Shown piece after piece: positions 56,683-64,000 of a stretch of DNA of 64,000 nucleotides (the stretch's first letter is position 1; the number at the start of each line of letters is the position of its first letter). The stretch covers positions 1,068,688-1,132,687 of the forward strand of contig NZ_CABWIB010000001.1 in the NCBI RefSeq assembly GCF_902505095.1. The letters are read 5' to 3'. Made by a program: the position numbers and the translations under genes. Under the pieces are notes generated by a model that did no database searches, was not told where the DNA came from, and saw only the letters and a program-made list of their open reading frames with translations. The stretch is from Oceanivirga miroungae. GTDB taxonomy: Bacteria; Fusobacteriota; Fusobacteriia; Fusobacteriales; Leptotrichiaceae.

Positions 56683-58572
56683 TTACCAAATGTTTACCCT
56701 TTTTTCTTTTGGCATAAACATTTTATCTCCTTCTTTTATATCGAATGCTTCATAAAATTCATCTAAATTTTTAGGTTGCTCATTTGCTCTTAATCTTGCT
56801 GGAGCATGTACATCTATGCTAAGCAGTAAGTCTATATACTCCTCTCTAGCTTTCATACACCAAATTCTAGCAAAGTTTATGAAAAATTCTTTTACATCAA
56901 AATCCTTACTTCTTTTTAATGCTTCTAGTGAACAACTAAGTCCACCAGCATCAGCTATATTTTCAGATACAGTTAATGTACCATTTACAGATGAACTTCC
57001 AAATTTAATTCCATCAAATTGTTCTATCATTTTTTTAGCTTTTTCATCAAAAACTTTAAAGTCTTCTTCTGTCCACCAGTTATTAATATTACCTTTTTCA
57101 TCAAATAAAGCACCATTATTATCAAAAGCATGTGATATTTCGTGCCCTATTACAGCCCCTATACCACCATAGTTAGAACTTTTTGATTGTTCTATGCTAT
57201 AAAATGGAGCTTGTAGTATTGCAGCTGGAAAGCAAATTAAGTTTCCAGTTGGATCATAGTAAGCATTTACCATATTAGACGGCATATGCCATTTAGTTTT
57301 ATCAACTGGTTTTGCTAAATCTAGTAAGTGATGTTCTCCTAATATTCTGTCAAATTCTATTACATTTTCAAAAAATGTTTTAGTTTCATCATATCTTAGT
57401 TTTATATAAATACTATCGTATTTATCAGGATATCCAACTAATATTGAAAAAGCTTCTAATTTTTTAATTGCATTTAAAGAAGTTTTTTTATCTAGCCATT
57501 TATTTTCTTTTAGTCTATCTTTGTAAACATCTATCATAGATACAACCATTTCTCTTACATCTTCTTTTGCTTTTTCACCAAAATATTTTCTACCATAGTA
57601 AACACTAACAACATCTTGATACATTGCTGTAGCATAGTAGTAAGCATATTTTTCTACAGATTTTTCTTTTTCTACACCACTTAAAAATCTACCATATGCA
57701 CCACCTTCTATTCTCATTTCATTAGTAAGTGAACTTGTCATAGATAATATTAATTTTACTATTGACCATGATTTTAAAATTTCAAAGTTTTCTTCTTTTA
57801 ATATTTCACTAAATCCTTCAAAAAACTTAGGTTCTGTTACTATTACAAATTCTGGTTCATATCCAAATAACTCGTTAAATAAATCTTTAAAGCTAATTGT
57901 TTTTGCATATTTTTCTACTTCGTAAAGTAATTTTTTATTATATGATTTTGTATAGTCTGCTAATTCGGTAGAATTTTTCATATCAACTTGTAATAATTCA
58001 TCAAACTTAATAGTATCTTCTACTAATTTTTCTATTTTATCTTCGCTATATCCATACATTTTTAATATGTTTTTTGCCATTTCTCTATATTTATTTAATA
58101 AGGCGTCTTTTTTAGGGTTACTTTTTTCATAGTATGTTTTATCTGGTAGTATTATTTTTGGAACGTCTAAATAAAGTGCATTATTTACTGCATCTTTCAT
58201 ATCAGGTGATATACTTAAATGAAATGGTAGAGAAAATCCTTTTACATCCCATTCTCTTAATATTTTTTTATAGTCTTTAAAGTCTTTTAATTCTTCTAAT
58301 TTATTTACATATTTTTCTAATCCTTTTACACCTTCAGCATCTCTTTTAGAAAAATCTTTTGTGTAATTATAGAATTTTATAAACTCATTCATCATTTCAT
58401 CTTCATATGTTAGTTTTTCATTAAATTCATTTATTAAAGTATCTTCTGTTTTAATAACTAAATCATTAAATCCCCCAGCTGTTGGTCTATCAGCTGGAAT
58501 TACAGCTGTTTCTAACCATTTACCGTTTACTGCCATATAAAAATCTTCTTTTACTAATTTACTATCTATCAT
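56683..58572 (-). CDS. pepO: M13 family metallopeptidase (PepO-like oligopeptidase)
   Basis: 629 residues; zinc motif VIGHEISHAFDNNG (HExxH) and the third ligand in ENIADAGG. The N-terminal domain DFYMAVNGKWLE is typical. There is no signal peptide, so it acts in the cytoplasm. It ends 4 nt before the nitroreductase gene and starts inside the GH13 end (11 nt overlap). Confidence 0.94.
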   Translation of the reverse strand: MIDSKLVKEDFYMAVNGKWLETAVIPADRPTAGGFNDLVIKTEDTLINEFNEKLTYEDEMMNEFIKFYNYTKDFSKRDAEGVKGLEKYVNKLEELKDFKDYKKILREWDVKGFSLPFHLSISPDMKDAVNNALYLDVPKIILPDKTYYEKSNPKKDALLNKYREMAKNILKMYGYSEDKIEKLVEDTIKFDELLQVDMKNSTELADYTKSYNKKLLYEVEKYAKTISFKDLFNELFGYEPEFVIVTEPKFFEGFSEILKEENFEILKSWSIVKLILSMTSSLTNEMRIEGGAYGRFLSGVEKEKSVEKYAYYYATAMYQDVVSVYYGRKYFGEKAKEDVREMVVSMIDVYKDRLKENKWLDKKTSLNAIKKLEAFSILVGYPDKYDSIYIKLRYDETKTFFENVIEFDRILGEHHLLDLAKPVDKTKWHMPSNMVNAYYDPTGNLICFPAAILQAPFYSIEQSKSSNYGGIGAVIGHEISHAFDNNGALFDEKGNINNWWTEEDFKVFDEKAKKMIEQFDGIKFGSSSVNGTLTVSENIADAGGLSCSLEALKRSKDFDVKEFFINFARIWCMKAREEYIDLLLSIDVHAPARLRANEQPKNLDEFYEAFDIKEGDKMFMPKEKRVNIW

Positions 58573-61498
58573 TTATTTCCCCTTTTTTTAACTTCAATAT
58601 CATGGCTTTTTTAGCTTTAAGCGAAACTTCTATTTTACCATCTTTATTTGATTTTATTTTTTTCTTTGATAATAAGTCTAAATATTCTTTATTTTTATTA
58701 TATGAGTAAAAACTTATTTCATTTGAATTAAATGAATTATTTAATATTATTATATATGAATAATTTTTATCATATCTTTCGTAAATAACTACATCTTTTT
58801 CATTATCTGCTAATACTTCATAAAATCTACCATAAATTAAAGTCTTATTTTTCTTTCTAATGCTTATTATCTTTTTGTACCATGTGAATAAGCTTAAATT
58901 TGCTTCTTGCTTATATACTTCACCATGATTTACTATTGATGGATTTTTCTCGTCATCAAACATATACTCATCCCATAACATTGGTTTTCTGCACCAAGGA
59001 TCAGTAGCACCCCACATAGCTAATTCATCTCCATAATATATCATAGGGGCTCCTATGTATGTCATTTGAAATACAGATATTAGCTTTAATACATCAATAG
59101 GTTTTACTTTAGAATTTATCCAATCAATACTTGTATTAGGATGATAACTAGAAGCCAAATCTGGTCTTATACCGTTATACCCTTTTTCTAGTTGCTTACC
59201 TTCTTCTAAATTTCTTCCTAACATATCATTTACTATTCTTGAGTAAAGTCTATCTGTATCATGTGATCCATTTAAGTTTTGCATTGCTTGCAGAGCTTGA
59301 TAAGGATACCATGATCTTTTTTCACGTAGTTCATTGAAAAAATCTTGGCTACTTAGCTTATATCTATTACCGTATTCTTTTTTCTGATTTATAAAATATC
59401 CAATAACAGTTTTTAGCCATTCATAATTCATAAGAGCATCAAATTTGTTTCCCTTATTTATATCCATGCTTCCATTTCCCCAAATTTCAGCAGTTATATA
59501 TGAATCTTTTTTTGTTTTTTTAAGTACATCTCTAAATTCTATCCAGAAATCTTGATTTTCCAAACAATTTGGTACATCTAATCTAAATCCGTCTATTCCA
59601 TCATCATCTTTTATATCTTTTGAAACCTTATTATCTGGTCCTAATAACCATTTACGACAAACATTAAAGATATAGCTTTTATAGTCTTCATTAAAGCTAT
59701 TAAATTCTGGTAGTGTTTTAATTCCTGCCCAAGATATATATGATAAGTTATCTCTATTATATTTTATAGTGTCTAATATTTCTTTTTTTGACATAGATTC
59801 ATCTATTTTTTTGTGTTTTGAAAAGTCTGTAAACTTATACCAGTCCTTATAGATAGAATTTTCTCCATCTGCTAATACCATATTAAAGCTCCAATGACGT
59901 TCACTACTATGGTTAAATACTCCATCAAATATTACCCTTATATTATTTTTGTGAAACTCTTTTATTAAATCCACCATTATTAAATCAGATTCTGTAAATA
60001 CCCAAGTACTAGGATCTGCAGTTTCCATAAATCCATTTTTACCTTTATTTTCACCTACAAGATTCACTTCTAATAGTTCTAATTCACTACTATTTTTAGC
60101 ATTTTTACCAAGTACATCTATGTATGTTTTAACATTTTCAGAAGTATAAACACCATGTTTACTTCCACTTGTTCTAATAGTCCCTAAATCTGGTGAAATA
60201 TGCCTAAAATCATTAGCTCCATATTTATGATTTTGGAATGAATAAAATACTGGATTTAACCATACTGCATTTATTCCAAGTTCTACTAAATAAGGTATCT
60301 TTTCCTTTATACCTTGTAAATCCCCTCCATACATTCTTGCGTATTTTAATGAATAATTAAGTCCTTTTTCGTATTCAATTTCCCATCTAACTTGACTTGA
60401 AAAATCACTTGTCCATCTATTATTATTAAACTCTTGTAAGTTATTATCTCCCCACTTATTAGTATCAATAAATCTAGTTTCACTTAATTCGTTCATTTTA
60501 AAGTTTTCTGGACCAAATTCATTAAATATTGGATCATTATATCTATTTGCGTTATAGAATCTATCTGGGAATATATTGTACCAAATAGCTTCTTTACTCC
60601 AATCTGGTATATCAAATATTTCTAAATTATTATCTTCATTTACTATATATCTTTTTATATCATTTTCAAAACTATATTCTTTACCGTTGTAGTAAAGTTT
60701 TTTATTAGCATCTTTTAGAATATATAATAGGCTGAATTCTTTTATTTTCTCATCAAATGTAATGATTCTTTTAAAATAATCAAATTCATTTTGAGTATTT
60801 GTATAACGCTCTAATTCTTTTACTAATTCATATTCGCTATCATTTAGTTTTATACTTATAAAGGCTCTTTTTATATCATTTATTTGTGTTCTTATTGTAA
60901 ATTCATATTGATAGTTATTTATCTTATTTATTTCACACTTTAAGGCTTCTACTACAAATTTGCCATCATCTATACTTGCTTTTTCGTATAATTTACCAGT
61001 TTCACCAATAATTAATCTTCTATTATCGCCTTTTTCAAATTCACCATTTACAACAAACTTATATTCATAATAGCCTTCTTTTAAATTTAATAAAAAGTTA
61101 TTATCTTCTAAGAAAAACTCTTCAGCAATCCAATTATTAAAATTTGCTGCTATTTTTACATCTATCTTATCTTTATACTCATTTTTTAATCTGTATAACT
61201 CTGCTTTTTCAAGTATAAATTCATTATCTTGTATAGTTATTACTATATCTTTCCCTTCTTGAAACCCACTTATTATTTTAGCATCTTTTTCATTTTCATC
61301 GATATATGCGTTAAAAACTTTAACAAAAGGTACTGTATGTGTATATGTAACACATTTACCGTTTACCTTAAATGAATAACTACCTTTTTTTACATTTGTC
61401 ATAATATAGCTATATTTACCATTCTTATTAACTATATCTACTGTTTTAAAAATTTCTAAATTTTTAAAAATCTCTAATTTTATTATATTATCCTTCAT
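58562..61498 (-). CDS. GH13 alpha-amylase family (neopullulanase/pullulanase-like), multidomain
   Basis: 978 residues. The first 270 residues contain beta-rich carbohydrate-binding-like domains ([18 protein letters not shown] is a typical CBM48-like segment). The catalytic barrel shows region [11 protein letters not shown], region [11 protein letters not shown] (nucleophile Asp), region III ITAEIWG (acid/base Glu) and region [11 protein letters not shown] beta-sandwich ends the protein. No signal peptide, so it probably cleaves maltodextrin or glycogen intracellularly. Confidence 0.9.
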   Translation of the reverse strand: MKDNIIKLEIFKNLEIFKTVDIVNKNGKYSYIMTNVKKGSYSFKVNGKCVTYTHTVPFVKVFNAYIDENEKDAKIISGFQEGKDIVITIQDNEFILEKAELYRLKNEYKDKIDVKIAANFNNWIAEEFFLEDNNFLLNLKEGYYEYKFVVNGEFEKGDNRRLIIGETGKLYEKASIDDGKFVVEALKCEINKINNYQYEFTIRTQINDIKRAFISIKLNDSEYELVKELERYTNTQNEFDYFKRIITFDEKIKEFSLLYILKDANKKLYYNGKEYSFENDIKRYIVNEDNNLEIFDIPDWSKEAIWYNIFPDRFYNANRYNDPIFNEFGPENFKMNELSETRFIDTNKWGDNNLQEFNNNRWTSDFSSQVRWEIEYEKGLNYSLKYARMYGGDLQGIKEKIPYLVELGINAVWLNPVFYSFQNHKYGANDFRHISPDLGTIRTSGSKHGVYTSENVKTYIDVLGKNAKNSSELELLEVNLVGENKGKNGFMETADPSTWVFTESDLIMVDLIKEFHKNNIRVIFDGVFNHSSERHWSFNMVLADGENSIYKDWYKFTDFSKHKKIDESMSKKEILDTIKYNRDNLSYISWAGIKTLPEFNSFNEDYKSYIFNVCRKWLLGPDNKVSKDIKDDDGIDGFRLDVPNCLENQDFWIEFRDVLKKTKKDSYITAEIWGNGSMDINKGNKFDALMNYEWLKTVIGYFINQKKEYGNRYKLSSQDFFNELREKRSWYPYQALQAMQNLNGSHDTDRLYSRIVNDMLGRNLEEGKQLEKGYNGIRPDLASSYHPNTSIDWINSKVKPIDVLKLISVFQMTYIGAPMIYYGDELAMWGATDPWCRKPMLWDEYMFDDEKNPSIVNHGEVYKQEANLSLFTWYKKIISIRKKNKTLIYGRFYEVLADNEKDVVIYERYDKNYSYIIILNNSFNSNEISFYSYNKNKEYLDLLSKKKIKSNKDGKIEVSLKAKKAMILKLKKGEINDR

Positions 61499-62822
61499 TA
61501 TCTATTCTTTCAAATATTTTTTTAGTTTCTTCTTCATAACCCGGTTTTTCAAGTAATGCAAACATATTTTTCTTATATGCTTCAACTCCTGGTTGATCAA
61601 ATGGATTTACTCCATTTACATATCCAGATATAGCAACAGCTTTTTCAAAGAAATAGAATAAATATCCTAAGTTATATTCGTTTATTTTATCTATTGATAT
61701 TTCTATATTTGGCACATTACCGTCAACATGAGCTAATACTACTCCTTTTTTAGCCATCTTATTTACATAATCTAATGATTTTCCTGCTAAGAAATTAAGA
61801 CCATCTAAATCTTCCTCATCTTTTTCTATAACTATATCATTTATTACATTATCAACACTTATTATTGTTTCAAATATATTTCTTTTTCCTTCTTGTATAG
61901 CTTGACCTATTGAGTGTAAATCAGTTGAAAAACTTGCTGATGTAGGGAAAATTCCTTTTAAATCTTTACCTTCAGATTCAGCAAATAATTGTTTTAACCA
62001 TTCTGCAATAAATTGTAATCTTGGTTCATAGTTTACAAATATTTCTATATCTTTTCCTTTTCTGTATAAGATATTTCTTATTGCTGCGTATTTCATTGCA
62101 TCATTTTCAAAAAAGTTTTTATTAGATAAATCTATTCTAGCTTGATTTGCACCATTCATTAAATCATCTATATTAATTCCAGCTGCTGCTATTGGAAGTA
62201 ATCCTACTGCTGTTAATACAGAGAATCTTCCTCCTACATTATCTGGTACAACAAATGTTTCATAAGCTTTTTTATCTGATAAAGTTTTAAGAGCTCCTTT
62301 TTTCTTGTCTGTTGTGGCATATATTCTACTTGCAGCTTCTTTTTCACCATATTTTTCTTCTAATAATTTTTTAAATATTCTAAATGCTATAGCAGGTTCT
62401 GTTGTAGTTCCTGATTTAGATATAACATTCACTGAAAAATCTTTATCCTTAACTAAGTTATATATATCAGTTATATAATTAGGACTCATATTGGTTCCAA
62501 CGAAATATACTTCTACGTCATTAGTTTGATTGTAATAAGTTGGCAACATAAATTCGATAGCAGCTCTTGCTCCTAAATATGATCCTCCAATACCTATTAC
62601 TACTAATGCCTTACTTTCTTTTCTTATCTTTAATGCAGCTTTTTTTATTCTTTCAAATTCTTCTTTATCATAATCTTTTGGTAAATCCATCCAACCTAAA
62701 AAGTCACTACCTAGAAAGGACTTGTCATCTAACATCTTATCTGCTACTTCAACAAAAGGCTTAATTGCTTCTATTTCTTTTTTATTTACAAATTGTTTTG
62801 TGTATTTATCATTAAATATCAT
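61488..62822 (-). CDS. pgi: glucose-6-phosphate isomerase
   Basis: 444 residues of the Firmicute/Fusobacterial-length [32 protein letters not shown] and [14 protein letters not shown] motifs; the catalytic Glu/His region lies in [14 protein letters not shown] near the C-terminus. It overlaps the GH13 start by 11 nt, so glucan debranching and glycolysis are co-transcribed. Confidence 0.97.
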   Translation of the reverse strand: MIFNDKYTKQFVNKKEIEAIKPFVEVADKMLDDKSFLGSDFLGWMDLPKDYDKEEFERIKKAALKIRKESKALVVIGIGGSYLGARAAIEFMLPTYYNQTNDVEVYFVGTNMSPNYITDIYNLVKDKDFSVNVISKSGTTTEPAIAFRIFKKLLEEKYGEKEAASRIYATTDKKKGALKTLSDKKAYETFVVPDNVGGRFSVLTAVGLLPIAAAGINIDDLMNGANQARIDLSNKNFFENDAMKYAAIRNILYRKGKDIEIFVNYEPRLQFIAEWLKQLFAESEGKDLKGIFPTSASFSTDLHSIGQAIQEGKRNIFETIISVDNVINDIVIEKDEEDLDGLNFLAGKSLDYVNKMAKKGVVLAHVDGNVPNIEISIDKINEYNLGYLFYFFEKAVAISGYVNGVNPFDQPGVEAYKKNMFALLEKPGYEEETKKIFERIDNEG

Positions 62823-62862
62823 AGTCAGTCTCCTTTTAATTTCTTTATTTACTCTAAATTTT

Positions 62863-62873
62863 ATTCTAGCATA
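62863..62873 (-). promoter_or_regulatory. extended -10 promoter of pgi
   Basis: Minus strand TATGCTAGAAT (TAGAAT with TGC ahead), about 41 nt before the start codon; -35 weak. Confidence 0.45.
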
Positions 62874-62892
62874 TTTTTAATAAAAAATACAT

Positions 62893-62930
62893 AGAAAAAA
62901 AAAGATTAGGCATAAGCATCTAATCTTTTA
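62893..62930 (-). terminator. terminator before pgi
   Basis: AAAAGATTAG/CTAATCTTTT stem with a long T run on the minus strand, just after the 115-residue gene. Confidence 0.85.
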
Positions 62931-62933
62931 ATT

Positions 62934-63281
62934 TTATTTATTTATTTTCTCCTCAATATACTTTATGTAATCATCTAATATATGTTCCACATTTACATTA
63001 AGGTACGAAAAAAGATCTGTTATAAAATGTCTATATTTATATGCTGCATAGACTTTAATTTTAGTACTATTTTTAGATATTTTATGGAAGGTAAAATCTA
63101 ATTCAAACTTTATAAATTTGCTTTCTAGTATATAATAAAGTCTTTTATTTTCTATATTTTCTTTTATAGTTTCAGTATATATATCATCTTTTTCTACTAT
63201 CTTTTTCCTATTATCAAATACAAGGTTATATATATCATCTATATTATATTCTAATTCATATTCTTTTTCTTCTACTTGCAT
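62934..63281 (-). CDS. hypothetical protein, 115 residues
   Basis: No family recognised. Charged, with alternating strand and helix propensity (YNIDDIYNLVF...; FTFHKISKNSTKIKVYAAYKY) that might be an SRPBCC-like fold; this is only a guess. It lies 8 nt after mnmG and ends at a terminator. Confidence 0.6.
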   Translation of the reverse strand: MQVEEKEYELEYNIDDIYNLVFDNRKKIVEKDDIYTETIKENIENKRLYYILESKFIKFELDFTFHKISKNSTKIKVYAAYKYRHFITDLFSYLNVNVEHILDDYIKYIEEKINK

Positions 63282-63289
63282 ATATTCCT

Positions 63290-64000
63290 CTATTTATTTA
63301 ATATTGCAATAAGAAGTGCAATATCATTGTATGTAACTCCACTTATTCTACTTGCTTGTCCTATATTTTGTGGTTTAACATAACTAAGTCCTGATTTTGC
63401 AATGTTAGATAAACCCGTTACACTACTATAGTCAAAATTATCTGGAATTAACATATTTTCTAATTTTTTATAATTTTCTATTTGTTTTTCTTCTCTTTTT
63501 ATAAATGCATCATATTTTGCATTTATTTCAACTTGTTCTTTTGTTAGTTTATCTAATTCTTTTACTTCAATAAACTCATGTAAATTATCATAATTTATTT
63601 CTTGCCTAGCTAAAAATTCATAAGCTGTATTGGGACTTGTCATAGCTGCATTTTCTTTTATTTTTGATAATTTTTCATTTGTTTCATTTGTTGGGTATAT
63701 TTTAATACTTTTTAATCTTTTTATTTCTTCATCTATTTCTAATTTAACTTTTCTAAAATAACTAATAACTTCTTTTGGCATTATCCCAATTTCATCAGAG
63801 ATTTCTAAAAGTCTTAAAAAAGTATTATCTTGTCTTAAACTTAGTCTATATTCTGCTCTTGATGGTAATACTCTATATGGCTCTGGTGTACTTTTATTTA
63901 TTATATCATCTATCAATACCCCTATATATGCCTCACTTCTATCAATTACAATTTCTTTTTTGCCTTGAATTTTTCTAGCTGCATTAACTCCTGCTATAAA
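63290..64000 (-). CDS. mnmG: tRNA uridine-5-carboxymethylaminomethyl modification enzyme MnmG, 3' part
   Basis: FAD-dependent enzyme that with MnmE makes xm5U34 in tRNA. About 236 codons of the C-terminal half are visible; the gene enters from beyond base 64000. FIAGVNAARKIQGK, IDRSEAYIGVLIDDI and RAEYRLSLRQDN are family hallmarks, and the C-terminal domain ends with a normal stop. Confidence 0.95.
   Translation of the reverse strand, partial: FIAGVNAARKIQGKKEIVIDRSEAYIGVLIDDIINKSTPEPYRVLPSRAEYRLSLRQDNTFLRLLEISDEIGIMPKEVISYFRKVKLEIDEEIKRLKSIKIYPTNETNEKLSKIKENAAMTSPNTAYEFLARQEINYDNLHEFIEVKELDKLTKEQVEINAKYDAFIKREEKQIENYKKLENMLIPDNFDYSSVTGLSNIAKSGLSYVKPQNIGQASRISGVTYNDIALLIAILNK

Overview
The window is very AT-rich bacterial DNA with dense, mostly co-oriented genes. 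The gene content mixes Gram-negative surface features (an S6-type autotransporter, a large beta-barrel-like outer-membrane protein, several lipoproteins) with genes common in Firmicutes and Fusobacteria (RNase Y, PdxS, GltS, BrnQ). This fits Fusobacteriota, most likely the Leptotrichiaceae (Sneathia/Streptobacillus-like). That assignment is inferred from composition and gene repertoire, not from a database match. Glycolysis (pgi, pfkA, pyk), PflB/PflA, an FNT formate channel and alpha-glucan enzymes suggest a fermentative, saccharolytic anaerobe.

Layout. 1-1389 is the 5' part of a secreted S6 serine-protease autotransporter that appears to start at ATT. 1448-14516 is a long minus-strand run: hslO, STAS protein, M50 protease, YigZ, der, dtd, NlpC/P60, tatD, acpS, gltS, brnQ, a TetR regulator, two tandem Nudix-like genes (one without its Nudix box), tgt, a lipoprotein and pepC. 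14776-16427 is an AbiE-type toxin-antitoxin pair with a palindromic operator over its promoter and a second operator copy 264 bp upstream. mscL follows at 16829. 17265-22338 (minus) is metNIQ followed by SDR, rluD-like, rnhB and Zn-ribbon genes; metN is preceded by a 12-codon Met-rich leader ORF and an intrinsic terminator, which look like a methionine attenuator. 22381-25434 holds an Xaa-Pro peptidase, RNase Y and a lipoprotein, followed upstream by tRNA-Cys and a 699-residue outer-membrane protein with duplicated promoters.

28297-31400 is a mobile-element landing zone with one IS30-family and one IS110-family element. 31474-37237 (plus) carries pfkA-pyk, then recR-metK and an OppA-like protein whose lipobox Cys is Tyr. 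37274-40310 (minus) is pflB-pflA. 40484-45160 (minus) is part of a cell-wall cluster (murF-mraY-murD-ftsW). A DUF4143-type ATPase, rpmB and a histidine phosphatase follow on the plus strand. 47596-64000 (minus) carries a CutC/alpha-beta-hydrolase fusion, a cysteine desulfurase, a GH57 enzyme, a lipoprotein, typA, an FNT channel, pdxS, a decayed gene remnant, a nitroreductase, M13 peptidase, GH13 amylase, pgi, a small unknown gene and the 3' part of mnmG.

Most interesting points: the metN leader-peptide attenuator, the abiE twin operators, the ATT start of the S6 protease, the CutC-hydrolase fusion, a possible bridge-RNA region next to the IS110 transposase, and several enzymes with altered or missing key residues (Nudix paralog, Tgt, OppA).
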